Shown here one piece after another: positions 26,683 to 34,787 of a DNA stretch of 64,000 bases. Source of the stretch: Pedobacter sp. (GTDB lineage Bacteria > Bacteroidota > Bacteroidia > Sphingobacteriales > Sphingobacteriaceae); the NCBI GenBank assembly GCA_031119475.1, contig JAVHXV010000003.1:1-64000 (forward strand), given 5' to 3'. Both the position numbers and the translations under genes were made by a program. Every line of letters begins with the position of its first letter. The stretch's first letter is position 1. The notes beneath the pieces were generated by a model that was given only the letters and a program-made list of their open reading frames with translations, made no database searches and was not told where the DNA came from.

Positions 26683-26928
26683 CGGATTACAAATCCGCAG
26701 TTTGTAGCGTCCGGATTACAAATCCGGACGAACAATCCTGACGAACAATCCGGACGAACAATCCATAAGAACAATTCGAAACAGTAGTTCGCGGGAAGGA
26801 GTTGGTCGAGAAGGAGTTGGTCGGGAAGGAGTTGGTCGGGAAGGAGTTGGTCGGGAAAGAGTTAGTTGGGAAAGAGTTAGTCGGGATTTGCAATCCCGAC
26901 TGAAAAAACTGCGGATTTTTAATCCGCA
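26682..26928. repeat. hairpin/minisatellite composite between convergent genes
   Basis: The whole gap is one repeat structure. Four hairpins: GCGGATT-ACA-AATCCGC (26682-26698), GTCCGGATT/AATCCGGAC (26709-26729), GTCGGGATT/AATCCCGAC (26880-26900) and TGCGGATT/AATCCGCA (26910-26928). Between them lie four 13-bp units of the GACGAACAATCCN type (26727-26778) and six 15-bp units of GGGAAGGAGTTGGTC (26793-26882). The arrays share sequence with the hairpin arms beside them (GGAC; GTCGGGA). The left hairpin starts on the last base of the UbiA-like stop codon and the right one ends one base before the response-regulator stop. Confidence 0.9.
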
Positions 26929-27627
26929 TTACCCTGCATTAAACCGATAACCAATTCCCCTTACGGTCTGTAACAATTGTGGGTTATCCGGATTGATCTC
27001 AATTTTTTTCCTTAGCCTTACAATGTGCATATCCAGCGTTCTGGTATTCACATCAGAATTGTATCCCCAAACGACCAGCATCAGTTCATCGCGGTTGATG
27101 ACCTTATTCGGATTGCGCAAAAAGTACAACAAGATCCTATTTTCTAAAATGGTCAACTCAATTTTCTTTCCATCACGGAACAGGGTATGGATATTGGGAT
27201 GATGCTCCATATTGCCAAAGCGATGGATTTCTGACCGGTCGTTGTTCAACAGAAACTTGACCTTGCTGTCGAGCATGGCTACCAGAACATCCATATTAAA
27301 AGGCTTCGTCACATAATCTGACGCACCAAAATTGTAGGCATCGATCTTATCTACATCTTGTGCCTTGGCTGTCATCATGATCACCAGGCCCTCATAGCCT
27401 TGCTGGCGCACTTCCTCACAGACCTCCGAGCCTTCTTTGCCGGGCAACATCCAATCCAGCAGTACAATATCTGGCTTTTCATTGGCAATAGTAGTAATGG
27501 CAGTCAATCCATCACTATTTTCCAATACTTCATAGCCTTCGGCCTGCAGACGGTGCACCACTAAAAAACGAAGATTTTCATCGTCTTCAACAATCAGTAT
27601 TTTTATTCCTTTAGACATCATATTCAT
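26929..27627 (-). CDS. OmpR/PhoB-family response regulator
   Basis: A 232-residue two-component regulator. The receiver domain (about residues 8-122) has the acidic pair EDD, the phospho-acceptor Asp in DIVLLDWMLPG, the TAK switch and KPF lysine (YVTKPF). A winged-helix DNA-binding domain follows (RDELMLVVWGYNSDVNTRTLDMHIVRLRKKI ... TVRGIGYRF). It is encoded after the histidine kinase, its obvious partner. Three ATGs (27627, 27621, 27618) compete as start. Confidence 0.95.
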   Translation of the reverse strand: MNMMSKGIKILIVEDDENLRFLVVHRLQAEGYEVLENSDGLTAITTIANEKPDIVLLDWMLPGKEGSEVCEEVRQQGYEGLVIMMTAKAQDVDKIDAYNFGASDYVTKPFNMDVLVAMLDSKVKFLLNNDRSEIHRFGNMEHHPNIHTLFRDGKKIELTILENRILLYFLRNPNKVINRDELMLVVWGYNSDVNTRTLDMHIVRLRKKIEINPDNPQLLQTVRGIGYRFNAG

Positions 27628-27643
27628 CTTTTAATGTTGAAAT

Positions 27644-27714
27644 GTTAAACGTTCAAACGTTCAACCTGCAACCTTCAACTTTAAACCTGCAACTTGCAAC
27701 CTTTAACTTTTAAC
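27644..27714. repeat. heptad array NNNNAAC (about 10 units)
   Basis: Ten units, nine of 7 bp and one of 8 bp, each ending AAC (GTTAAAC, GTTCAAAC, GTTCAAC, CTGCAAC, CTTCAAC, TTTAAAC, CTGCAAC, TTGCAAC, CTTTAAC, TTTTAAC). The last unit contains the minus-strand TAA stop (27710-27712) of the histidine kinase. The array therefore fills the kinase-regulator gap. Confidence 0.88.
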
Positions 27715-29380
27715 TTATATAAGGCAGCACGATCTTAAATTCCGTTCCCCTATCCACCACACTTTTAACCGTAATTTCCCCATGCATAAAGTTAACGAGT
27801 TCCTTACAGAAAGCCAAACCCAATCCGACACTCCCGTTCTGATTGTAGCGGTTCTGGATGCGGTAAAACTTTTTAAATATATTATTAATTTCCGATGATG
27901 GGATTCCAATTCCGTGATCCTTGAACCTGAACACCACTTTGTCCTTGATCAGCCTTGCCGTAATGTGCACGCGCTGCTTATTGGCGGGCGAATACTTGTA
28001 GGCATTTTCCAATAGGTTGTCAAAAAGACTCCCCAACAGCACAGGATCGGTAATAAAGGTGCTAAATCCGCCCACTTCGTAGCTGAGCTTAAAGTCTGGA
28101 TGCTTCAATTGGTGGGCTTCTAACGTGCTTTCAATAAAATCGGTGATATTGATTTCGTCACGGTTGAGCGTAATGGATTTGTTTTCGATCTGCGTAAAGG
28201 CCAGCAATTTGTTCATCAGGCCATTCAGCTTATCGGCCTCTTCGTCCAAAATTTTTCCATAAAGGCGCTGCTCCTGCGGTGATAGGCTGGCTGCACTCTT
28301 AATGTTGTTGCCCGCTATCTTGATGACACTCACAGGGGTCTTAAATTCATGGGTAAGGTTGGTCACAAAATCATATTGCAGCTTGAACATCTTATGGTTT
28401 ACGTTAAGGTTGCGATAGATGAGGAACGCCACCAATACCAGCACCCCATAGAACAGCAGCAAAAGTGCGGCAATCGGCAGAAAATAGCTGAAGATCTCTT
28501 TCTTTACAAATGACCTGGAAGAAATAAAATAAAGCTTGTAATCCGAAAATGGGCCGCCCAAGGTAATTTCGCCGGTAATGTAGTCAGAAGAGGTATCCAA
28601 TGGATCGTAGGTAATGGGCACAACCTGCACACGCTGGTAAAGCAGGGGCCTTGTATTCCTGATCCTGATCTTGGCCGGATCCAGTTCAAAAGAAAGCATA
28701 TCCTGTTGGTACACCGGATCTGTTTCCAGTTTATTGGCGACCATCCGTTTATACGCTTTTAGGATCTCTACGCTCGGGATGTTAAAATAATCGATCTTGT
28801 TGGAACGGATGTTCGTAAAATTACTGAACAGGGCTTCCTGGCTCGGCACTTTCGTGGTATCCATGCGCTCTACAAAAGTGATGAACTTTAATGACAAAGC
28901 CCTGAAATTGGCCATATCTACAGGATTGATCACTTCGTTTTCGCTGTACAGGCGGATCGAATCCTTTGGAACCGATTTTCCATATTGGTAAATGCTCTTG
29001 ACCCCAATGGAACAATCGCCGTAATTGATCCCATTATCTTCAATCTTGATGTTCTTGACCTGCGTGTCGTAAAACAGTACATTTCTAACGAAAGGATATT
29101 CCAGCAACAGGCTGTCGGCAAAGTTGGAGGCCCGCGCAGAATCGAGATAGCCATTGTAATAGGAAATTTCCGGAAGCTTATTCAGAAAGAAATCATTATA
29201 GGGCTTCATGCTTTCTTCGAGCACATTGGCCTTCGCCGAAACAAAATCGTTTTCGATGTTCTTCTTGCTAAAATTAAAGGCCAGGAAAAGGGAAAGCACA
29301 AAAAGCACTGAAATCAGTACGATAAAAGTAACGATCAACGAGAAATTCTTGCGGTAACCACTATCTTTTTCTGAGACCAT
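27710..29380 (-). CDS. two-component sensor histidine kinase
   Basis: A 556-residue kinase with a first membrane helix (about 14-36), a periplasmic sensor region of about 260 residues with no family I recognise, a second helix (298-323), a HisKA domain with phospho-accepting His344 (NLTHEFKTPVSVIK) and an HATPase domain (N box DNLLENAYKYS about 454-464, G1 DHGIGIP about 488, G2 GSVGLGLA about 516). It starts 13 bp after the S9-like lipoprotein gene, so an operon lipoprotein-kinase-regulator is likely and the lipoprotein may feed the sensor. Confidence 0.95.
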   Translation of the reverse strand: MVSEKDSGYRKNFSLIVTFIVLISVLFVLSLFLAFNFSKKNIENDFVSAKANVLEESMKPYNDFFLNKLPEISYYNGYLDSARASNFADSLLLEYPFVRNVLFYDTQVKNIKIEDNGINYGDCSIGVKSIYQYGKSVPKDSIRLYSENEVINPVDMANFRALSLKFITFVERMDTTKVPSQEALFSNFTNIRSNKIDYFNIPSVEILKAYKRMVANKLETDPVYQQDMLSFELDPAKIRIRNTRPLLYQRVQVVPITYDPLDTSSDYITGEITLGGPFSDYKLYFISSRSFVKKEIFSYFLPIAALLLLFYGVLVLVAFLIYRNLNVNHKMFKLQYDFVTNLTHEFKTPVSVIKIAGNNIKSAASLSPQEQRLYGKILDEEADKLNGLMNKLLAFTQIENKSITLNRDEINITDFIESTLEAHQLKHPDFKLSYEVGGFSTFITDPVLLGSLFDNLLENAYKYSPANKQRVHITARLIKDKVVFRFKDHGIGIPSSEINNIFKKFYRIQNRYNQNGSVGLGLAFCKELVNFMHGEITVKSVVDRGTEFKIVLPYIS

Positions 29381-29393
29381 AAGGATGTGGATT

Positions 29394-31283
29394 TTACTTC
29401 CTTTTCAGGTTACTTTCCAAAAACTGTTCAAGTGCGGTATACATTTTCTGTCTATTTTCTTCCCGGTTCATCGAAAAAGGCGAATCATCGTTTTCGATAT
29501 AGGTTACCTGTGAATTGCGCTTTTTAAGCTCTTTCACAAACTGGATGGCATCACTAGGATTGATCCTTGGATCTTTTACACTCTGGTTGATGAAGACAGG
29601 TATTTTTACCTGGTCGGCATGGAACAAAGGCGAAGCCTGGTGCATGTAATCAAAATCGGTATTCGGATTGCCGACAAGTTCATAGAACATCTGCAAATTG
29701 GACTTCATAAACGGGGGAATAGATTTCAGGTAGCTGAATAGGTTCAGGATACCCGAATTTGCCGCAGCACACCTGTACATCTTCGGGCTTTTAATGGCAG
29801 AGTTGATGGCAATATACCCACCGAATCCAGTGCCATAGATCGCCACTTTTTGTGGATCTGCAATTTTCTTTTGGATGAGCCATTTCACACCATCATCTAC
29901 ATCATCCTGTATCTTAACACCCCATTGTTTAAAACCGGCAGCATAAAAATTCATGCCATAGCCAGTTGAGCCCCTATAGTTCACCTGTAGGACCGCATAT
30001 CCCCTATTGGCCAAAAACTGCACCTCGGCATTGTAGCCCCATGTATTGCGCTGTCCCGGGCCATTATGCGGCACGACCACAACAGGCAGGTTCTTTGTTT
30101 TTTTATGTTTGGGCAGGGTCAGATAGCCATGGATGTTGAGCCCATCACGCGAAACATAACTGATCGGTTTCATTTCGCACATCTGCTCTTGTTTGATGGC
30201 AGAATTATTGTCGCTCAACTTTTTGACCGTTCCCTTATCGGCAATATAAAGATAATAAGAGCCTGGGTTTCGATCGGTGAAGGTCCTGATCACGAAAACA
30301 TTTTCGCGCTTATCGCCATCTATGATCCTCGATTCGGTTTTGGGCAACAGCTGATCCAATTTTTGATAGCGCTCCTTGGCATCATTATCCAGGTAATGCT
30401 TCTCTTTTTTCCAGTTTTCTACCACCACAAAGGCGATCTTACCCTTTTGCCTCGAATACTGTGCGTCCACTACATTGAGCGTATCGTTGGCAAAAAGCAC
30501 ATTTTTTTCTTTTCCAGTTGTGCAATCAAGTTCTACCAAAGCATTTTTATCACGCCCAACATTAGAAATGGCATAAATGAGGTTGGGATTGCTTTCCGAA
30601 AATGCAATCGGCAACAAAGTAGTCTTGAAACTATTGGTCACCAAAGCTTTGAGCTGCTGGTTTTCATTCTCCCGGTACCATAATGTCTCGTTCACACCAT
30701 CACTGGATACGGCCATGCGCAGCTGTCCACGGGCATCTGTCATCCAACGTGTAATGTTGCCCGGGTTTTTAAGCGCCATCTTCATTTCGCCATTGCGCAC
30801 ATTGAGGCGATAGACATCAGAGACGGTCGAGTCACGCTGATTGGACAGAACGAGCAGGAATTTGCCTTCGGTCAGCTCATCTTGCAACACCCTGATCCTG
30901 CTTTCATTCGAAGTCAGCTTTCTTTCGCCTTTTCCAGCTTTATTGATGATAAATAGATCAGACTGGAAACGTTGGCCATTTTTTTCTTTATAATAGATCA
31001 GCTCATCACTACTTACCCAGGCATAAAAACTAATGTTCTTTTCCTGTAGATGCGTTAGCTGAACTGACTTTCCTGTAGCAATCTCTTCAACGAAAAGATT
31101 TTGCTTCTTATCCTGGAGTTTAAGGTAGGAGATATATCGGCCATCTGGAGAAATCCTATAGGTTGCCCTATCCTGAGATTTGAAAAAATCATTCACAGGA
31201 ATAATGTCCACTTCATCCTTCTGCACACAGGCAAAAAGACAAGCGACGGCTACCAACAAAAAAATGTGCTTTACAAACCTCAT
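29394..31283 (-). CDS. S9-family (prolyl oligopeptidase-like) lipoprotein lacking catalytic Ser and His
   Basis: A 629-residue lipoprotein from the ATG at 31283 (MRFVKHIFLLVAVACLFAC, lipobox LFAC). An N-terminal beta-propeller (about 30-365) precedes an alpha/beta-hydrolase domain (about 370-629). The fold is S9 peptidase throughout (VNYRGSTGYGMNFY, DDVDDGVKWL), but the nucleophile elbow, normally GxSxGG, reads GTGFGG: the serine is Gly486 (codon 29826-29828). The catalytic Asp571 is kept (VKDPRI). The His that follows in EGHGF-type motifs is Ser601 (NDDSPF). It is therefore probably not a serine peptidase. It is encoded directly ahead of a sensor kinase. Confidence 0.88.
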   Translation of the reverse strand: MRFVKHIFLLVAVACLFACVQKDEVDIIPVNDFFKSQDRATYRISPDGRYISYLKLQDKKQNLFVEEIATGKSVQLTHLQEKNISFYAWVSSDELIYYKEKNGQRFQSDLFIINKAGKGERKLTSNESRIRVLQDELTEGKFLLVLSNQRDSTVSDVYRLNVRNGEMKMALKNPGNITRWMTDARGQLRMAVSSDGVNETLWYRENENQQLKALVTNSFKTTLLPIAFSESNPNLIYAISNVGRDKNALVELDCTTGKEKNVLFANDTLNVVDAQYSRQKGKIAFVVVENWKKEKHYLDNDAKERYQKLDQLLPKTESRIIDGDKRENVFVIRTFTDRNPGSYYLYIADKGTVKKLSDNNSAIKQEQMCEMKPISYVSRDGLNIHGYLTLPKHKKTKNLPVVVVPHNGPGQRNTWGYNAEVQFLANRGYAVLQVNYRGSTGYGMNFYAAGFKQWGVKIQDDVDDGVKWLIQKKIADPQKVAIYGTGFGGYIAINSAIKSPKMYRCAAANSGILNLFSYLKSIPPFMKSNLQMFYELVGNPNTDFDYMHQASPLFHADQVKIPVFINQSVKDPRINPSDAIQFVKELKKRNSQVTYIENDDSPFSMNREENRQKMYTALEQFLESNLKRK

Positions 31284-31295
31284 AACATCTTTACG

Positions 31296-31303
31296 CAAAA
31301 ATA
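31296..31303 (-). promoter_or_regulatory. TATTTTTG -7 box before the S9-like gene
   Basis: On the minus strand TATTTTTG fits TAnnTTTG and lies 12 bases before the ATG at 31283. It is a plausible promoter for the lipoprotein-kinase-regulator operon. No confident -33 element. Confidence 0.45.
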
Positions 31304-31451
31304 CACAACACGGGTTGCCATTGGTCATTCCCATTCATATTGTTACTTATCTTTTGTGATTTTGGTCTCAATGTAGCAACGATTGCCTGTATTCAATTAA
31401 AATATAAGTAACATTTAGAATACGGGCATGCAAAATTCGTTACCTTAGTGA
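31304..31451. other. non-coding stretch upstream of the heptad array
   Basis: Part of the 338-bp gap between the divergent S9-like and TPR genes. It is AT-rich and I see no gene, hairpin or repeat in it. The rest of the gap is the heptad array at 31452-31570 and about 50 bp leading to the TPR gene. Confidence 0.5.
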
Positions 31452-31570
31452 GAGCGAAGGGCGAAGAGAAAAGATGTGAGATGTGAGATGTGAGATGTGA
31501 GATAGAGCAGCAAAGATGAAAGACGAAAGATAAAAGACGAAAGATTGAGGAGGAAAGATTCTGGACTATT
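31452..31570. repeat. 17-unit phase-locked heptad array (GANNNAA theme)
   Basis: Seventeen consecutive 7-bp units without a single phase slip. Fifteen begin with GA; examples are GAGCGAA, four identical GATGTGA, GATGAAA, GACGAAA, GATAAAA, GATTGAG and GACTATT; the two exceptions are GGGCGAA and CAGCAAA. After 31570 the theme continues more loosely as GGACTTT/TGGACTAT until about 31610. It lies in the leader region of the TPR gene. Confidence 0.9.
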
Positions 31571-31621
31571 GGACTTTTGGACTATCTTCTGGACTTTCTG
31601 ACTTCCCGACTTATTAAACCC

Positions 31622-33427
31622 ATGAAGAAATTAATTTTTTTCTTGTTTCTGTTGGTACAAACTGCCTTTTGCTGTGCGCAGGAGATGGATGAGGCTTTGG
31701 CCTATCAATTTTTTCAGCAGGGCGAGTTTGACAAAGCTGCAACGCTTTTTGAAAAACTGTTCAATAAGACCAAGAACGACAATTACTTCGACTTCTATTT
31801 TACTTCCCTCGTAAAAATCAAAAAATATAAGGAAGCGGAGGTGATCCTAAGGAAATTGGTCAAGGATTATCCACTCAAACCACAGTATGCCATCGCCTTG
31901 GGAAGGGTGTACCAGGAAAATGGGCGGATTGAAGAATCAACTAAAATCTATCAGCAGGCCATTGCAAACCTTCCAAAGGATGAAAATCGGTACCGCGATC
32001 TGGCCAACAACTTTTATCGCTTTGAGGCGTATGACATGGCCATTTCTACCTTTCTGCAGGGCAGGAAAGCCTTGAACGATGAACAGCTCTTCACCTATGA
32101 ACTGCTCAGCATCTATCGGTTCAAAAAAGACAAACCCATGTTGATCCAGGAGTACCTGAACGCACTTCCCGGTACACCACAATTGATGTCGCAGGCCCAG
32201 AACGTGCTGGCCTCCGTGTTCGAAGACAATAAGGACTACCAACTTTTACAGGTTGCGCTGCTGAAAAAGATCCAGAAAGATCCGCAAACAGAAATCTACA
32301 CCGATCTACTTGCCTGGCAATATATGCAGCAGCAGGATTATGAAATGGCCCTAAGGCAACTGATTGCACAAGACAAGCGCACCAAGGGCGATGGTGCCAA
32401 CCTGTTTAATGCGGCCTCGACCTTTTTGGCCAACCGCGCCTATCCTACTGCCATTAAAGCCTATGAGTACCTGCTCACCAAAGGCACGGAGAGCGAAGTT
32501 TACCTGCAGACCCGTGTCGAACTGGTCAATGCCAAATATGAACTCATGATTTCGGGAAAGTATGATGCCGCCTCCATCCAAGCTTTGGCCAACGATTATC
32601 AGGCCATCCTTTCGCAATATGGCAAAAACGGACAGGGTTTTATCGCCTTAAGAAAATTGGCCTACCTACAGGCTTATTACCTCAAAGACCTTAAAAAGGC
32701 CGAAGCTACTTTAGAAGATGGCCTAAAAGTACAAGGTGTGGGCCAACTGGAGCTCGCACAGCTGAAAATGGACCTGGGAGATATCTACATCCTGACCAAG
32801 CAGCCATGGGAAGCCATCTTGGTGTATGAACAGGTAGCAAAGCAGTTCGAAACACAGCCCATAGGCAATGAAGCGAAATACAGATCGGCCAAGCTGTCAT
32901 TCTATCAGGGTAATTTTGAATTTGCCAAGTCGCAGGCCGATGTGCTCAAGGCTTCTACCACACAACTGATTGCCAATGATGCGCTGAACCTCAGTTTGCT
33001 GATTTCTGACAACCTACAGCAAAAAACAGACAGTTTGGCCCTACAGCAATATGCCGATGCCGAAATGCTCCAGTTTATGAACAACCAGGCACAGGCCCTC
33101 GTCAAACTCGATAGCATCGATCTGCTTTATCCCAATAATAGCCTGGCGGATGATATTTTAATGGCCAAAGCGAAAATTTATATCAAGACCAGCGAGCTGA
33201 ACAAAGCGGTGACCGTACTTCAAACCTTGATTGCTACACACAAAGAGAGTATTTGGATCGATGACGCACTATTTACCCTGGCCGATCTTTACGAAAAGAG
33301 ATTGAATAACCCAGATGAGGCAAAAAAACTATATCAACAGTTGATGAACGACTTTCCGGGAAGCATGTTCAATGCCGAGGCCAGAAAACGGTTCAGGAAC
33401 ATTCGTGGAGACAATTTAGGAACATAG
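31622..33427 (+). CDS. exported TPR-repeat protein
   Basis: A 601-residue protein from the ATG at 31622: signal peptide MKKLIFFLFLLVQTAFCCAQ, then tetratricopeptide-like helical repeats along the whole length (AYQFFQQGEFDKAATLFEKL; IALGRVYQENGRIEESTKIY; FTLADLYEKRLNNPDEAKKLY). TPR scaffolds mediate protein contacts; here in the periplasm or at the outer membrane. I cannot assign a partner. The C-terminal repeat ending DFPGSMFNAEARKRFRNIRG resembles those of tetratricopeptide proteins tied to envelope machinery. DUF4286 follows after 49 bp. Confidence 0.85.
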   Translation: MKKLIFFLFLLVQTAFCCAQEMDEALAYQFFQQGEFDKAATLFEKLFNKTKNDNYFDFYFTSLVKIKKYKEAEVILRKLVKDYPLKPQYAIALGRVYQENGRIEESTKIYQQAIANLPKDENRYRDLANNFYRFEAYDMAISTFLQGRKALNDEQLFTYELLSIYRFKKDKPMLIQEYLNALPGTPQLMSQAQNVLASVFEDNKDYQLLQVALLKKIQKDPQTEIYTDLLAWQYMQQQDYEMALRQLIAQDKRTKGDGANLFNAASTFLANRAYPTAIKAYEYLLTKGTESEVYLQTRVELVNAKYELMISGKYDAASIQALANDYQAILSQYGKNGQGFIALRKLAYLQAYYLKDLKKAEATLEDGLKVQGVGQLELAQLKMDLGDIYILTKQPWEAILVYEQVAKQFETQPIGNEAKYRSAKLSFYQGNFEFAKSQADVLKASTTQLIANDALNLSLLISDNLQQKTDSLALQQYADAEMLQFMNNQAQALVKLDSIDLLYPNNSLADDILMAKAKIYIKTSELNKAVTVLQTLIATHKESIWIDDALFTLADLYEKRLNNPDEAKKLYQQLMNDFPGSMFNAEARKRFRNIRGDNLGT

Positions 33428-33464
33428 GACGGCAAGCGACAAGCACCATGCGTTAAACATTTCA

Positions 33465-33472
33465 TATCTTTG
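33465..33472 (+). promoter_or_regulatory. TATCTTTG -7 box 4 bp before the DUF4286 ATG
   Basis: Exact TAnnTTTG consensus, four bases (TACC) before the start codon at 33477. The layout is the same as at hemW and the small CxxC gene, and predicts a leaderless mRNA. Confidence 0.55.
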
Positions 33473-33476
33473 TACC

Positions 33477-33779
33477 ATGCTATTATACAACGTAACCGTC
33501 ATCATCGAGGAAAATGCCGCACAGGAATGGGTCAATTGGATGAAAGAAGAACATATCCCTGCCGTAATGGAAACGGGCAAATTTGTCTCCTATAGATTGC
33601 TAAAGGTATTGGATTCCCCAAATGAAGGCATCACCTACTGCACCCAATATATTGCCGAAACCCAAGAAGATTACGACGCTTATCAGCAACTACATGCACC
33701 AAGCCTCCAAGCCGACCTACAGACCAAATTCGAAAATAGGTTTGTTGCCTTCCGTACCGTGATGGAATTTGTGGGATAG
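33477..33779 (+). CDS. DUF4286 family protein
   Basis: A 100-residue cytosolic protein with a ferredoxin-like alpha/beta pattern (MLLYNVTVIIEENAAQEWVN; YCTQYIAETQEDYDAYQ). It matches the small DUF4286 family, common in Bacteroidota. Function unknown. The family is of normal length here and the ATG at 33477 follows a promoter box by 4 bp. Confidence 0.85.
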   Translation: MLLYNVTVIIEENAAQEWVNWMKEEHIPAVMETGKFVSYRLLKVLDSPNEGITYCTQYIAETQEDYDAYQQLHAPSLQADLQTKFENRFVAFRTVMEFVG

Positions 33780-33793
33780 TGTATTAGCGCAGG

Positions 33794-33835
33794 GAGCAAA
33801 GAGCAAAGACTAAAGACTAAAGACTAAAGACTACT
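33794..33835. repeat. heptad array GANNAAA (6 units)
   Basis: Six perfect-phase units: GAGCAAA twice, GACTAAA three times, GACTACT once. The last unit contains the minus-strand TAG stop codon (33831-33833) of the OmpA-like gene. The theme is the same as in the 31515-31556 segment 2 kb away. Confidence 0.88.
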
Positions 33836-34694
33836 GTTTGATCAGCTCGTAAAGTTCATCCAATTTAGGAGAGAGGACGATTTCGATCCTGCGGTTCTTG
33901 CTCCTGCTTTCTGCAGAGGTATTGGGACCAAGCGGTTGATATTGGCCCTTTCCGGTCGCCGTCATCCTAGTGCTTTCGATCTTTTGTTCTTCGGTAAGGA
34001 AACGGACCACTGAAGTAGAGCGCAGCACGCTGAGGTCCCAGTTGTCCTTGATCTGTCCGAGGTTATTGATTTTTTGGGAATCGGTATGCCCTTCTACGGC
34101 GATATTGATTTCGGGCTGCTGTTTTAGCACGGCTGCCAATTGGGTCAATGCCAGTTTGCCTTTTTCATCAATGATGATACTTCCCGAAGGGAACAATAGT
34201 TTATCGGTCAGGGAAACATATACTTTTCCATTTTTGATTTCTACCGTAAGTCCGCTTTTCGCAAAGCCCAACAAAGCATCCTGCAACTTGGCTTTGAGCT
34301 GGTTGGTGGCTTCATCGCGTTTCTTAAGGATATCTTCTACTTCCTTCAGCCTCTGCTCGCGTTTTTTGAGATCGGCGGCCACCTGGCCCAAATTACCGGT
34401 CAGCTTGTTGATTTCTGCCGAGCTGTTGCTTCTTAGTTTCGAATAATTGCCTTCCATTTCATTGTATTGTGCCCTCAGGTTGGCCAATTGCGAATTAAGG
34501 TCGGCTGTATCTTTCTGTAGTTGTGAAATGCGTTTTTCCAGTCCTTCTCCAGTAAGTTGCGATTCTGTTAGTCCTGTACTAAGGGAGTCCTGTTTGGCCA
34601 ACAAGGCTTTATATTTTTTGGGCGATAAAATAACGCAGGCGCTGAAAGATGTAGCAATCAGGAAGAGGGAAAAGGCTAGAAAGAGTTTTTTCAT
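33831..34694 (-). CDS. OmpA-family lipoprotein with coiled coil
   Basis: A 287-residue lipoprotein (MKKLFLAFSLFLIATSFSAC, lipobox FSAC). Residues about 30-135 form a coiled coil rich in Gln, Lys and Leu. The C-terminal OmpA domain (about 160-280) has VEGHTDSQKI, NWDLSVLRSTSVVRFL and NRRIEIVLSP, which bind peptidoglycan. It should tether the outer membrane to the cell wall, similar to MotB/OmpA-like spacer proteins. Its stop codon lies within a heptad repeat. Confidence 0.92.
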   Translation of the reverse strand: MKKLFLAFSLFLIATSFSACVILSPKKYKALLAKQDSLSTGLTESQLTGEGLEKRISQLQKDTADLNSQLANLRAQYNEMEGNYSKLRSNSSAEINKLTGNLGQVAADLKKREQRLKEVEDILKKRDEATNQLKAKLQDALLGFAKSGLTVEIKNGKVYVSLTDKLLFPSGSIIIDEKGKLALTQLAAVLKQQPEINIAVEGHTDSQKINNLGQIKDNWDLSVLRSTSVVRFLTEEQKIESTRMTATGKGQYQPLGPNTSAESRSKNRRIEIVLSPKLDELYELIKQ

Positions 34695-34700
34695 TGAGTT

Positions 34701-34787
34701 GGTTAACTGTTTAAATTGGTTAATCGGTTATTTGTGGGTTATCGACTTTGTCAATTAACCAGTTAAAACGCCTAACCAATTAACCAT
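34701..34787. repeat. octad-type array GGTTAACT / CAATTAAC
   Basis: The spacer between the OmpA-like and DUF2461 genes is a degenerate array of GGTTAACT/GGTTAATC units on the left and its inverted form (CAATTAACC, CCTAACCAATTAACC) on the right. The minus-strand TAA stop of DUF2461 (34780-34782) is within the final CAATTAAC unit. Opposed orientation of the two halves gives an overall inverted repeat. Confidence 0.75.

Noticed and set aside
26793..26882. Possible CRISPR array
   Set aside because: The 15-bp units are tandem with no spacers and no cas genes are present.
26687..26929. 80-residue reading frame with repeated PTNSF peptide on the minus strand
   Set aside because: It is the translation of the 15-bp minisatellite, which is in frame by its length; it lacks a family match and lies entirely inside the repeat composite.
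30066..30683. 205-residue plus-strand frame opposite the S9-like gene
   Set aside because: Antisense shadow; the minus-strand protein has a complete lipoprotein signal and fold.
29394..31283. S9-like gene as a pseudogene
   Set aside because: There is no frameshift or internal stop, the signal peptide and both domains are complete; only the active-site residues differ.
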